From Eucalyptus grandis (lineage: Eukaryota > Streptophyta > Magnoliopsida > Myrtales > Myrtaceae), in the NCBI RefSeq assembly GCF_016545825.1, contig NC_052616.1:59107278-59171277 (forward strand): a stretch of DNA of 64,000 nucleotides. Reading direction: 5' to 3'. The stretch's first letter is position 1. The number at the start of each line of letters is the position of its first letter. Of the stretch, positions 33,388-46,634 are shown piece after piece. The position numbers and the translations under genes are program-made. The notes under the pieces were generated by a model. The model did no database searches. It was not told the DNA's origin and was given only the letters and a program-made list of their open reading frames with translations.

Positions 33388-36300
33388 TGTCGCGACCAAT
33401 TTTTTCGCAGTGCGGGCCACCTAAGGTTTGGCTAATGGATTGTTAAGGCTAGACTTAACTCGGGCTCTCCTAAGCCCATACCAATTCGCGACTTTAGGTT
33501 CAAGTTTTTTTAACATGCAATTGATTTTTAATTAGGAGTCGCCACTAATCTATTTTTGGTGGGTCGGTTAGAAACCCAAGTAAAATAATGGGAGATTTAC
33601 TTCACTTCTACGAACTAGAGATTATGGGTACGAGGACTTGATTACACTAGATTTCTCTAATGCCCTTTCGGTACCATTCTTTTAATTTCAAAAATGTTTT
33701 TTGCAGGCAGCTTGAATTGATTTTAAATTCTAACATGTGAGGTGACCATGCAGATGCGCAAACCACCAATTTAACACTCAATAAAGCAAATGAATAAATT
33801 GCAGGACTTACCTCATAGCAACGAAAGCATCTGCGTTGTTAGATCAGAATTCACATCAACAACCCTATATATGATTTCTAATTAACATGCAATTTCTTTT
33901 TTTTTTCACTTAATTAATGAGAATCATGCTTTATGCAATGCATGTCACTAATTTAACATGAAATTATATGACATGGCAACATGACTTAGCTAGCTATGAC
34001 CTAAGCGATATGACATAAATAAGCATGTAGTCTATCCTGAAGCATGAGATGGATTTATTCTAAAAAATAATTTTTTTGTATTTTCCATGAGATTCGAAAT
34101 TAAAGAAATGCAACACTTAAATATGCAATCTAAATTAATCTAATGACCTAATTCTAATGACGGGCAATTTCTAATTAAATGAACCTAACAAAAATCACTA
34201 AATGACATGCATTGTATGAACCTAATTCTATATGACGTGCACATGGTTTTTATTTTCCTTAATAAGCATGCAATCTATCATAATATGTAATGACGTGCAA
34301 AGAATGCCCTAACTCTACATGACATATGCATGATGACTTTTTGTTGTTTTTCCTTTTCTTTTCTTTTTTTAAATTTCGAAATTAATAATTGTCAAATAAT
34401 TAAACATGCAATTTAAACTAGTGAAACAGAAATCTAACATCCTACATGATAACCCTAAAATGATGAATATTCTAAACAAACCTAATCTAACTCAGATTTT
34501 TTTGGATTTTTCCTTTCTTTTACAAAAATAAGACTGATTCAACCAACACGACGACAAATTGATATCCACAAATTGGCGAACCATATCTCGCGCATGAGAT
34601 CGGGTTGGTCAATTTTAAATAAAACCACGAATCGGATCTTGAGCGTGAGATCGGATTGGCGATTTTTTCGTGCGATTGCAAGTCGTATTTCGAGCGTGAA
34701 ATCGGACTGTCAATCATATGCACGTCGTGACGGCCATTCGAGCTCATGATCACATTATTCAAGAATTTAATCAAGAATGCAATAATTCGAGCAAGGCAAC
34801 AAAATATATGAATCTTGACTAAGATGAAATTATTAGCTTGTTCAAACACTTGCTTGTCAAAATTGGGCAAACTCGACACGATGAAGAGGTGGTGGGGACT
34901 CTCGGTTACGACTAGCTCGTGGTGGGATTGACCAGTGTGGCAGCGGCAGAACTTGCTAATGGATGACTCGATTAACTGCTTCGTGGTAATGAGTAGACAT
35001 TGGTCAAAGCCTCCACAGAGAATTGCTGACGTTAATGTGGTGCGGTGGCGCAAGGAACATCTGCAATTTCTTGAAGGAAAACCCGCCCTACCATCCCAAA
35101 GAAAATTTTCCTTGATCTTCTGTCTTTGACCAATAACAAGCTTTGCTGACTCCTCAAATTTTTGACCGTGGACTTCAAGGCAGTGAGAGGCATGGCTTGG
35201 ACGGTTAATGATACTCGGCCAGGCGCGTCGCGGGTAGATACGGTTGCGGTGAGGCTCGGCTCAGTGGCTTCATGGATCATGGGTGATGGCTTGGCCTTAG
35301 GGACGTCGCTGGGGGTGGCAACAACTGCAGGCTTGATGGCGAGACCTCGGACGTGACTGAAAAAACCTGCAAGAAAGTGAAGAAAAATTGGCAGAGCAAA
35401 GGCTGCGAGCGCTGGGATCATCGGAAACCAACAAATAAGGAACAAACGACTGGACGGCGACTTGATTTGGGGCTGAGGCTTGTCGGGTTAATTGATCTCG
35501 CTTGACTTTCTTTTCGGATGGTGTGCTTTCTTTAATGCATGACTCCTCTCCACGTTTCCTCCTTTGACATTCTCTAGTGCGTCCTCTTCAATGTGCACGT
35601 CCTCATGTATGACCTTCCCTTGCCCAGATTTTCCTTCAAATAAAACAATCAATATTGGAGAAAATAAGTGAGAGAATCTGCGCTTGCCAATGGCACCCCT
35701 GGTCGTTGACGGATAGCCTTTTGGAAGGCTATAGTGGCTGGTGCAGGATGGTCTCGATCACGGGGAGTCGCGGACCGGCGGGTTGAAGGTGCAGCAGGGG
35801 CGACTCGGACTTTGCTGCAGGATGCGGGATCTGCTGCGAAGCGGAGCAAGGCGAGGGTGGTGGTGCGGCGGGGTGCAGGGATGCGGGCTCGCAGGCGAGA
35901 ATCCCGGCGAGATGGGACAGCGACAGCTTCGTGGGTCCGGGGCAGATCCGCTGGGCGTCGGAGCAGGAGCGTCGCGGGTGGAGCGATTGAGTGCAGAGCT
36001 GATGAGGAAGCGGCGGAGCCGCCCGGGCGTCGCGGAGGGATGCTCGGAGTGACGATAACGACAGCGGGCTTCGTGCGGCGAGGGAGATCGGCTGAGGCGC
36101 GGCGACGGTGGCGCGAGCGGGAGAAAAGCCGGCGGAAGCGTTGACCCGGGCTGCTCTTGCGCCGGAGAGAATCGTGGAAAGCGTGGTGGGGAAGATGAAC
36201 AGAACAGGAGCACCCTTTTTTTCTTCTTATTTTTTCCTGTTTTTTCCCGTTGATCGACGTCCCTCACGTCAATCTCCCCGCTGTGTTGTTCTGTTTCGTA

Positions 36301-36847
36301 TCTCGCGAAGCAAAAGCTTCTTGGAACCCTAGAGAAGTCTCCGTATATGCGGCCGTTTAGTCAATTGTGTGGCATCTACTGAAACCCTACGCGAAAACCT
36401 TTTTATAGGCTGAAGATTAGGGTTTTATTTTCCTTTTTCAAATCAGCATCCGCGAAGATTTCTTTTCGCACGCAATATCACTTTTCTTTTATTTTCCACA
36501 TCTCCGATTTTATCACCTAAAGATAAGATTGCAACCCGATTTTCTTAAATTCCAAAAATCCACCATAATATTATTTCAAATCTCAATTTAGGTAATTCTT
36601 GTTATTAAAAGAAAACGGGCTCGGGCCAATTTACTTGCTTCGTGGGCTTAGTCCGACCTGCCAAATTAAAGCTTAGAACTACTAAATCAAACACATTTGT
36701 CACCGACCCAATGTAAATGCAAATTAAGAAACAAATGTACCTAAAACTATATGCTATGCAATTAACTATTTTTTCCGAATAAAATTAACCCCTAATTTTT
36801 TAATGCAATAAATGACTAAGCGGGTCGCCAAAATTTAGGTGTCAACA
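33388..36847 (-). mobile_element. Solo LTR 1 (TGTCGCGACC group), 3460 bp
   Basis: Starts TGTCGCGACC and ends GGTGTCAACA, flanked by GCATA on both sides, with no internal domain. That is the signature of an LTR left after recombination between two LTRs. It is homologous to 47137-50315 in reverse orientation. A minus-strand TATA box (TATAAAAA) is at 36400-36407. A GC-rich block at 35720-36200 has long open frames on both strands that I take to be non-coding. Three 52-bp repeats lie at 34578-34735. Confidence 0.92.
34578..34735 (-). repeat. Three tandem units of about 52 bp inside solo LTR 1
   Basis: Each unit contains a variant of 'gagcgtgagatcggattggc'. The first two bear partial dyads such as ATCTCGCGCATGAGAT. 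A corresponding inverted set is present at about 48887-49045 in solo LTR 2. Confidence 0.65.
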
Positions 36848-36852
36848 GCATA
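36848..36852. other. Target-site duplication GCATA (right) of solo LTR 1
   Basis: Matches 33383-33387 and directly follows the CAACA terminus. Confidence 0.92.
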
Positions 36853-37043
36853 TCATGATGATTGATTTTTTTCTCCATAAGCTTCAACTTAAACCCTGGA
36901 TTAGCCCCAAGTTTGTTATTATTTTCATCATGTCATAGTTTACATGTCCTAGTCTACTATGCTATTGATAAGTAGACACAACAATATAAACCAAAGACTT
37001 CTCTTTATTGATAATCTTTGGATAATAAATTTCATGTTTACAT
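36853..37043. other. Short pre-insertion sequence
   Basis: About 190 bases of AT-rich DNA between two LTR insertions. No gene seen. Confidence 0.4.
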
Positions 37044-38264
37044 TATTGACACCTAAATTTTGACTAAGTATTTAGGATTAAATTGCACAAGAAAATTAGG
37101 GACCAATTCGGCCTTAACAAAAATGATTTTCGCATCACTTAGGCCTTAGTTTCTATTTTTACATCCATTAAGCTTTATTTTCCTATTTTATTTATTTCAG
37201 ATAATTTACTTAAAATAATAATAATAAAAGAAAATAAAAAGGGGTAGACTCATTTGGGCTAGGTCTTCGCGCGCAGCCCCTTTTTCTTCCTTTTTGCCCC
37301 ACAAGGGCCTAGGGCCAGCCTCTTTTTGCCAAGCTCGACCCCCCTTCCTTCTTCCTTCTTCTTCCTTCCTCTTCCGCCTCTGCAACTCACGCGCAGCAAT
37401 GATGACGCGCGCGAGGACGACCTACGGCGGAGAAAGGAGGAGTAGGCTGGCAACGGATGGGACTTGCCTTTAAAGCGGAGCAAGTGGGTGGCTGAGGAGA
37501 CGTCATTCGGCCGCACCAAGGCCGGTCGGCACGCCGGGAGGCGGCGACCAAAGCCTCCGTCGACCACCCCCCCGCCTATAAATAGGGCGTCGGGGGGAAG
37601 GCCAAAAACACGCAGAGAGAGGACGGAGGCAACAAGCTTAAAGGATTTCCCCTGAGACATTATGGAAGACCCCGACAGCGAGCGAGACTTGAGTCAAGAG
37701 TGAGCTTGTGAGAGAGACCCGAGAGAGAGATCTAAAAGGAAGATGGAAGGACCGCCGGTGCCGCACCCAACAGGCAGCCAACGGATCACCGCCGCACCTG
37801 AACCACGCCGACGAAGCATCGCTACGTAATCCCCAAAACCATGAGCCCCCTGACCCTTTTTGCTCTACTTCTAGGCACGCTGGATTGGAGCTCACAGCCA
37901 TCCGGCTAGCACAAGCTCCAATCACTGGCCATCCCCCGTTACGCTGTCATGCATGTTTTGGTTGGTGTTGAGGGCGTAGCACCGGTCCTGACCTCGTTCA
38001 TGCCACGAATCCCCCCGTTCCAGTTGCGTTCACCACCCATTCAACGAAATGCCACAATGAGATATGGGTTTTGTTTTCCTGTTTTGGCTTGAGCTAGATC
38101 GCCCGTGCGTGTCATGCTCCCCGGTGGTGTTTCTTGCGATGGCGGATTCCCGAGTGGTGGCTGTTCATCCGTCTCTTGCCCTCGTTGTTGTTATGAATGT
38201 CCAGCCGAGGATACCGGCAACGAGAGCGCCCATTGAGGAGCGGCGACTCAAACCAAGACCAAGC

Positions 38265-38269
38265 CTGCG
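38265..38269. other. Target-site duplication CTGCG (left) of the outer nested LTR
   Basis: Repeated exactly at 44651-44655. Confidence 0.9.
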
Positions 38270-39746
38270 TGTCACACCCCAAACCTCGAGCGCGCCAACA
38301 TCCCACCATGGTCATGCAAATGTGACGTTCCCAGGTAGTGTCGCCAACCCCATTTATTTATTATTGCGCAAGCGGAACGTATTATAAAACCCCTAACAAT
38401 GAAATACGAGATAAAAAAGTAGGAAGCAAAACCACAATATAACATTTTCATAATTCAACAAAATTACAAACAGAGGTCTACGGCCAAAAGTCTACAAAAT
38501 ACCAGCTTTTAAAAAGGAACCATCCTACGACCTATAAGTCAGACACGTTCTCCAATTCCTTATGACTTCACCTATGTAACTCCTCAAAGCCAACTAAAGC
38601 TGACTGGCCGCTCTGTCCACCAAGGACCTGAAATTTTAATCCCACAACCGGGATGAGATATTGTTTCAGCAAATTCAATCCCCTAAACCCCTATTAGAAA
38701 GAAAATACGTCCAAGGGTGGCCTAGCCACATCACATAGAGAACTTACATCGCCTCAGTTCCTTCCTACAGATTAGCACAATTCAAATTACTCAATCACAG
38801 ATTGTAATAGGAACTCAAACAACTAGAACGCCAGGCATCGCCTCCCCCCCCTTGGAGCGCAGCTTCGTCACTATGTCAACGGCATTCCCGAATGAGCATG
38901 GGTCCAGTAGGCCTAGCATTTACTTCGACTCGAGCCACGTCACTCTATTGACGGCATTTCTAAAGGAATAAAGGTCCAGTTGGCGTAGCCACTACTGCGA
39001 CCGAATCTTTCAACCAGCACACGACAATTCAATAATCAATTGCACAAATCATCACTCAATTTGTAATATCTAACCATCAAATTCATAATCTGAATACACG
39101 GCAGTGATCAATACGAAATTCTGAGAATTTAGGGTCCCAAAATAGTTTTCGAAATTTATTAAATAATTAAATTTATTCCGAAAATTAATTAAATAATAAT
39201 ATCCATATTTTTCACAATCCACACTCAATTTATAATATACAATCATCAATTTCAAAATCTGACTACATAGCAAAGCGACCGCACGAAATTTTGAGAATTT
39301 AGGGTCCGACAAAATTTTCGAATTTAATAAATAATTAAATTTATTCCGAAAATAATTAAATAATAATATTTTAATAATTTCGAATAAATAATATATTATT
39401 AAATTATTTAATAATTTCGAGATATTTAAATAAATCAAAAGTAAATTCATTTATGTCACATCAAGGTTTATATTAATATAAACATTCACTTAACCTTAAA
39501 TTAAACACACTTTAAGTTAATTAAGCACATTAATTTATTCTACACTTAAATCAATTAAACTAACCACCTGATAACACTTAACATAAACTAAGCACACCCA
39601 AAGCATCATTAACCCTCTAATCAAGGTTTAGTGAGTTAAACTCACTCAAATGACGAGCCGAGCGGACCAAAACAACGGGGATGCCGAGGGGATCGACTTT
39701 TCTCAAGGTGGGCCGAGCATCCGGGATCGAAAAGACGGCCAAAACG

Positions 39747-39751
39747 GGCCA
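39747..39751. other. Target-site duplication GGCCA (left) of the inner nested LTR
   Basis: Repeated exactly at 43102-43106. Confidence 0.9.
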
Positions 39752-42700
39752 TGTGACATCTTGATTTTTTCAAATCTGATTTCAATTGAATAAATCGGGC
39801 ATTTCGTCGACGCGTCTATAGTGCTATTCTCTTAGCAGATTACTCAAGAGATAACTAGATTATCTGGAAAAATTATTAATGGATTTTAACGCAAAAGGCT
39901 TGAGAATTTGACTAGGAATCGACTGCTTGACCGTGCTAATTTGCAAGGGTCATTACGGCACACTTAAAAATTGATCAAAGATTAGAGATAGGTCAATTCG
40001 ATTAAGACGAGTGATCAAAATGTGGGTAATTCCACATTATTGCAAATTTCTCGTTGATCGGCACTAAATTGATTTTCTATCGTTTTGGGTACCCTGTGTC
40101 CATATTTGAAACCTTAACATTTTCACAACAATCGAGAGTCGTCAATGTGTCAAAGATGTACATTGTGACTCGAGATAAATCGATCACGGGTCAATTGCAC
40201 TAAAAATTCCTAAAAATTACCCGATGACAGGTCACGCTAAAAGAAAGACTCGGATTGAAAGTAACCGTGAATTTGAACTCGATTTCAAAAATGAAAGTTC
40301 TGTTGTGCCACGAGCTATTTGATAACGTCGACTCATTCTCCGGCTAATTTTCAGAGATTCTGAGATTTTTACGGAAAATTGATTTGGACGCCATAGAAAA
40401 TTAACGGAAATTTGTATGGACTGAATTTAATAGAGTTTTGACTTTCTTCGAGCTATTTGGCGAAGGGGACTTGTAGAAATATTCAGAGCTTTTTCTACAT
40501 CAAAATGGGACATCAATGGGAAAATTTGATGAATTTGAAGCCCATCAATTGAAGAAATTCGGAATGTGGCTTGGGGCTGCATTTTTGGCATCAAAAATTG
40601 AATTATTTGGGAAAATTATATACTAGAAAGTAATAGGAGAGGACCAAGGGATAAGCTTTGTGGCTTTTGGGGGACCAAGCATTACTGATAGATATTTGTT
40701 TGTTGATTTTATCCTTTCCCCCACCGGCAGCTTCTCGTGCACGATTCCTCTCCTTCATCTCCTTCGCATGGACGCCACACCACGAAGCAGCTGCTCTTGT
40801 TTTCTTTCCATCGATTCCTTCGACTGAGACCTCTGCCGCACGACTTCCTTCACGATTGCAGCCACGCACGTCTCCACTATCATTTCATCCTCATCACCCA
40901 TCCATCTCCACCACCACATCATCACCCCACGTCCGTAGCTCATGCCTCAAGTCAACCATTGAAGTTTAGTTGACTGAAGAAGCTCCACAACTCACCGAAG
41001 TCCAGCCACGAAATCAAGCTGCTTCTCCACGCGTCCAAGTCCACCAGCTGAGTTCTCTTCGTTGACTCCATCTGCCAATTGCCGATTGAAGCAGCTCACG
41101 GCAGAAGCTGCCACCGTCCGTGACTCACCACCACCGAAGTCCCTTTTTGCTCGATTTCTTCAGCCCATTAACGCCGGGGACTTCATCCGCTCGAAGACTC
41201 CACCGCCAGCTGCTTCCCTGCTCCATCTTTCGTTTGTGTCTTCGCCAGCGTCACCTTCAGCTCGACGCCAGCAAAGCCAGCAGCCCACTCCCAAGATCGG
41301 CCCAGCAGTTGGGCCCGTCCAAGAAACCAGAGAAGCCCATTTTGTTCAACCCAGCAAAGCCCAAGTGATTCAAGCTCAAGCCCAATTCCATTGCAAGCTT
41401 AAGGCCCACTTGAATTCAAGCCCAACTCAGCCTTTCCAAGCCCGCGTTAATTGAAGCCCGCGAAGCAACTCAAGCCCAGTCCAATTTCAAAAGCAAATCT
41501 CAGATTTGGGCTGAGATTTGTTGGGCCCGCTTTAGGCCCAGTTCAAGTTTGCCGACACTGCCGAAAATTAAGATTTCGGCCGCCGTCGCGTTGTTGTCGC
41601 GGTGAACCGGTTTCCGCAATTAACCAGTGAGTTTAAACTATAAACTCTGCTTAGTAGGTTAATGACGTTTAAGGGGTGTTTAGATTTATTTTATTAGGAA
41701 TTAGGTGGTTAGTTAGAATAAATTAGAAATGTAATTATTTAATTGAGCATGTTAGGTGGTTAGCATGGTTTAGCTAAGGCCTAAATAAATTGTACTATTT
41801 ATCTAGCGGGGTTCGGGGAATTTCTCCGAGTCCATATTGGTTATTAATTTAATGGTTATGGCCTAGGTTAGTATTTTTAGAATTTAAATTTATTTATTTA
41901 ATTAATTTTAGTAATTATTTAATTATTATTTATTTTCCTAAAATTAGGGCCGGGATAGCCGGTGATCGGAATTTCGTGCCGATTGCAATGGTGTGGTTAA
42001 TTTCTCGCAAGTGAGTGTTAAATTATACAAATTGAGTGCTGATTTGATTTTTGGTATTTAATTCTAAAAATTGTGAATTTCCAATATTTATTCAGAAAAT
42101 CCCGAGTGTCGGGTTTTGACACTAAAAATAGTTTTTGTACTATATGAAATAGTGGGATTTCAAAAAGGAAGAATATCAATTTTTCTGGGTCAAGTTGACC
42201 ATGTACCCACACACAAGTAATTTTATGTGAATTTCTAATACGAAAAAAAAGGTCAGGCTCACCATTTTAATTGAAGTATTTGAGTGCAATGCACGGTGCC
42301 CTGGGCCATACTTGAGTGTTCGTGTGATGGTTAAGAGAAAATCGTCCCGGGCTGTTGAGCTGGACGTTATCCTTATTTGGGATACCCCCTGGACAACGGG
42401 AAGCCGGTCACAATTGATTCTGGACCCTATGCTCCTTCGGGAAAGCTGTTTGATAAAGAGACGTGCCATGCTCAATGGGGTGAGACGATGCCTGGCAATG
42501 CCAGAAGACCGCCGAACAAAGAGTAGGCCATGCTATATGCCGAGATCAAAACTAGGAATGCATGATTAATTGAGTGTGGTGTTTCAGTTATTTGGAGCTT
42601 ATTGTTGCTCATGTTCTCATGTTGTCTGTGATATAAATTGTACTGACCTGCATGGTGGACCTGAAACGAGGTAAGTCTCATTGATTGTGTGATTGTGTGA

Positions 42701-43101
42701 TTATACACTTCTGAGCGTATTTCCCTTCTAATTGGGGTTTAGAGCTTAGACTCACTAAGATGATATATCACCCCGTTGTGGGACAACATTTTCAGAGTCG
42801 TCGAGTGGAGGACCTGGAGCTAAGAGGATGTGATCGGAAGCGTAGGTTAGTTAGGACCACTTCTTTTTGGAAGGCCAGTCTTTTGGCCATAGACCTATGT
42901 ACATGACTCAGTATATATATAAAAGCATGTTTGTTTGTGAATCTATTGTCCTGCATTTCTATCCCGAGATGATTACTGGGGATTTCTTTTCGCTTCCGTA
43001 TGTGCAATAAAATGGAAAGGGTCGGCGACTCGTCCTAGAAAGTCGCAAATTATTATCGACCAGATAGGGATGGGCACGCGCTCGGGGTTTGGGGCGTGAC
43101 A
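39752..43101 (+). mobile_element. Inner solo LTR (same TGTGACATC group), 3350 bp, opposite orientation
   Basis: Starts TGTGACATCTTGATTTT and ends GGGGTTTGGGGCGTGACA, flanked by GGCCA. It lies inside another solo LTR of its own family and in reverse orientation to it. The region 40737-41454 has CT- and proline-rich open frames without domain character. A+T-rich stretch at 41640-41950. No gag or pol traces. Confidence 0.92.
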
Positions 43102-44769
43102 GGCCAAGACTAAGCTGGAATACTCACTTTTCTTGGCTGTTGTCCGCTGCTAGATGAGGCCAAGAAATGGTAGATCCGGTGCCGGCTTGTGTCAGAAATG
43201 GGCGGAGGAGTTGCGGCGGTGCCGTGCGGCCATCGGCGGGGTCTCGCGGTGGCCGGAGGTGGCTGAACCGCGGCCTATGTTGGCCTACGAAGCTGCTGGA
43301 GATGAGGGCGAGCAGGGACGACGGCGTGAGAGAGGTGGAGGCCCGCGATAGCAACGGCGCGCAAGGACGGCGACGGGCGGTGGTAGAGGCTCCTCTAGTG
43401 GCGTGCAGCTTCGGACGAGGCTGCTCGGTTTGTCATTGGTTTCGAAGCCTTCAAGGCACACCAAAGAAGGAGGATAGACGATCGAATGGCGGGGAAGAGA
43501 GGAAGACGGAGGGCAAGTGGCGACGGCGACGGCGAGCGGCTCCGGCGACGAGCAAGTCGGCGGCCGAGCAGCAATCGGGCGGACGAAGTCGCGGCCGAAG
43601 CTCCTTGGTTCACACGGTGCCCCTCCCTCCTTTCCAAGTTCCAAGACTCCCTTGATTCAAGGAGGAAGATGATGGTGATGGGTCACCTTTTTTAGGGCAA
43701 ATCTCCACCTTACACTTGTCAAGCTCTCCTTCCATATGGCCCAACCACCATGACCTAAGGTGATGTCATACTCCACTAATTCAAATCTTCCACAACATTT
43801 TTTAATGGTTGCAATTTACTTTTCCGCCTAGGCATGAAATATTGTACATTAATTTCTTCAATTCCATTCAATTCACTTCCAATTGATTCCAACTGAAGTC
43901 TATAAAATTAATCCAATGTCATCACACTTCAATTCACATAATCACTTGACTATAGAACCATATTAGATCTCAAAAGTACAACCAAAAGTGGCCTACCAAT
44001 TTTCCGAACCGAATTAACTATACTTTGATTGTTTTGCTGAAAAGCTCAGCTTGCATGAAAAATCTTCCAAAGATGAGTCAATGTTCCTAAAATGATTTGT
44101 GACACACCCAGAATTCCAATTTATGAATTCGATCTCAATTTCACGGTTGATTTCACTCTGGCACGATATTAGCGCGTCATAATCTACCGGGTAGCTTTTA
44201 GAAATTTGCATGCATTTGACCTGTGGTCGATCAAGCCACAATGTACATCTTTGACACATTGGCGACTCTCGGTTGTCGGAGTAATCTCAAGCTTTCAAAT
44301 ACAGATACAGGGTACCCAATCAATAAAAAAGCCGGTCCAGTGCTGACCGACAAGAATTGTGCAATCTGGTGGAATCACCCACACTTGATCACATGCCTCT
44401 GTCAAGTCGACCTACCTCCGGTCTCTAATCGATTTTTAATTGTGCCGTAATGACCCTTGCAGATTAGCTCGGTCGAAAGGTCGCTTCCTGGTTAAATTCT
44501 CGAGTCTAATACATTATAATTTCTTAATAGCTTCACATGAGAGACTAGTTTCCATATGAGTGGCCGACTCAAGGAAATGAACTATATGCATACCAACAAA
44601 ATGTCCGTCTCAATTTATTGAAAATAGAATTGGAAAATTGGGATGTCACACTGCGGCCCTGGCCATCCAAAGCGATGCCTTAGTGGGCATGCTGCCAAGC
44701 CAACGCGAGCAGCACCATCGTCTTGGCTGGCCGCACTGTGGAGGGCAAAGGGCGCTGCAAAGAGAGCTT

Positions 44770-45665
44770 ATGTAGCACCGACACGGACACACGACACGTG
44801 ACACAACACGTCGACACGACATTTTTAAAAAAATAGAGAATTTCGACACGTTCCGACATGTTATATATTAAATATATATTTTTTATATAAATGCAAAAAT
44901 AAATAAATAATAATAAAAAGAGCATTGAATTAATTTACACTAAAAATATTAATCCAACATTTGTTAATATCATTCATTGTTTTAATTTGACAGAAATTGA
45001 ACGAGAAATTCAAAAATTGTAAACATGAAAGAGTAAACTTGAAGGAACTATACTTGTCGGAGATTAATGAGATTTCTTATAGTCCTAGACAGAATTCGGA
45101 GTTTATGATATAGACTAGTTTGGAGCTCCTCTGCAAAACAAGGTTCGAGAAAATGAAAATCCAAGACAAGAACTCTCGAAGTATGACCAAAAGAAAAGAA
45201 AATCACTAAATTCACCACGGAAAATGTGAAAGATAACTCATATACCAATAACATAGACCAAAAGAGATAATTTGCAACCGATGCTTGCAAGAGGTGAAAA
45301 GAAACAAAAAAAAAAAAATTATAACTTTAAGTACACCGACAAGAAAATGGGCGTTCCATCGTAACTCACCGGAAGATCAGAACTTATAAGTGAGAACCTT
45401 GAGAGTAAATTTTTTTTTCTTTCCCCCTATTTTTGTTATTTTCATTATTTTTTTATATATTTACATTCCGACCCCTCAAGTTTTGAAATTTTTTAAAATT
45501 GACCCCGTGCGTGTCAAAATCGAGTGTCAAAATCTCGAACTCACATGTCGGAGTATGTCGGGAAGAGGTGACCATGTGTTGGATTTTTCGACACTTATAG
45601 ATTGCGTGTCGGAACATGTTGGAGCGTGTCGGACATGTGTCGGAGTGTCGAATACGACACGAAGA
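44770..45665. mobile_element. Probable non-autonomous DNA transposon with CCGACAC subterminal repeats
   Basis: The left end carries many CGACAC words (GCACCGACACGGACACACGA and onward). The right end carries the inverse (GTGTCGGACATGTGTCGGAG), within about 120 bases of each border. The interior is AT-rich and non-coding. Inverse subterminal arrays of this type occur in plant class II elements. Exact TIRs and a target-site duplication could not be fixed. Confidence 0.45.
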
Positions 45666-46388
45666 CTTCCGGAGAGTATTGGTGCTTCTTAGGAGAGAGC
45701 AAGGATGTGAGAGAGAACCGGGTCATGACTGGAGAACTGGGTTGGGTGTGGGTTGCCGTTCAAGCTAGGGTTTCATTAGTTCGGGCCAACTGAGCCCGTC
45801 TGTGCATGGGCTGATCTTGTGCGGGCCTGGAAGATGTGGGTCTATTTTGTTTTTCTTTCAAATTGTGTGCTTTAATTGTTAAAAAAAATAAAATTATGGG
45901 CTGGGTCCATGCTTCAAGCCCATTCCGAGCTACTGGCTTCAGCGAGCCGAGTTGGTCCCAACCCTTTTTATAATATGTTATTAATTGGGAATGCCATAAA
46001 GGGGATCCTATCAACTTGTTCCAACCTAGAATAATAAGCTCATGAGCTTGGTCTTACTTCACTGTCCAGAAACAAAAAAAAATCCAAAAAAATAATTTTA
46101 AAAAATCAAAAAATATTTTACATTTTCCCAAAAAAATCAGAAAAAGTAAAAGATGATTTATATTTTCAAAAATGATCAAAAAAATCCGAAAAAATGCATT
46201 TTATGTTCAAAAAATAAAAAAAAATAAAAGACCAAAAATATGTTTTTCTCCACAAATGCAGGGAAAAATCCTTGAAAATCCAAAAAAGCCTTAGGGTTTA
46301 AATAAGATTAGGTATCGGAAGGGTATTAGTGATTAATTAGTATAATCAAGTCTCCGATCCTAGTTTCTCCATTGCGCAAAAAGTGAAA

Positions 46389-46634
46389 TATTTCTCCCAA
46401 TATTCCTTACCAATATATATATTTTTCACCATCGCCCGTGGTGGCGTAGCTGACTTCGGGCTCTCTCCCCCTCATGAAGGGGAGGAGTTCGAATTCCATA
46501 GGCGTCACATTCGCGCGACTCACCCGCAGCTGAGTCTGTGGTGGTTGCTCAGTCCACCCCGGAGTTTACGTTGCCACCGTCTACTGCACAAGAATTCCCG
46601 GGTCACCAATATATATATATTTTCTCCTAATATT
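46389..46634 (+). mobile_element. tRNA-derived SINE-like insertion
   Basis: The body at about 46427-46604 has an A-box-like TGGCGTAGCTGA (46442-46453) and a B-box-like GAGTTCGAATTCC (46484-46496) at tRNA spacing. Flanks repeat 'accaatatatata' and, further out, 'tatttctcccaatatt' against 'tattttctcctaatatt', which fits a duplicated target of about 17 bases in the host LTR. The host LTR sequence is continuous without it. No poly(A) tail is seen; the 3' end may be TA-rich. Confidence 0.6.

Larger units (their letters stand above)
38270..44650 (-). mobile_element. Outer solo LTR (TGTGACATC group), split by an inverted copy
   Basis: Window ends are TGTCACACCCCAAACC and GGGATGTCACA, flanked by CTGCG. 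On the minus strand it reads as an LTR starting TGTGACATC and ending GGGGTGTGACA. Removing 39752-43101 and one duplication copy leaves about 3026 bp. The two halves match the inner element in inverse orientation, for example 40135-40175 against 44240-44275. No coding domain is present. GC-rich open frames at 43124-43695 belong to the LTR. Confidence 0.9.

Noticed and set aside
35734..36267. GC-rich open frames on both strands that look like a gene
   Set aside because: They fall inside solo LTR 1 at the position corresponding to the GC-rich block of solo LTR 2. No domain or codon signal.
43124..43695. Several 60-160-codon frames in a GC-rich block
   Set aside because: They belong to the outer solo LTR (38270-44650) and are open in multiple frames.
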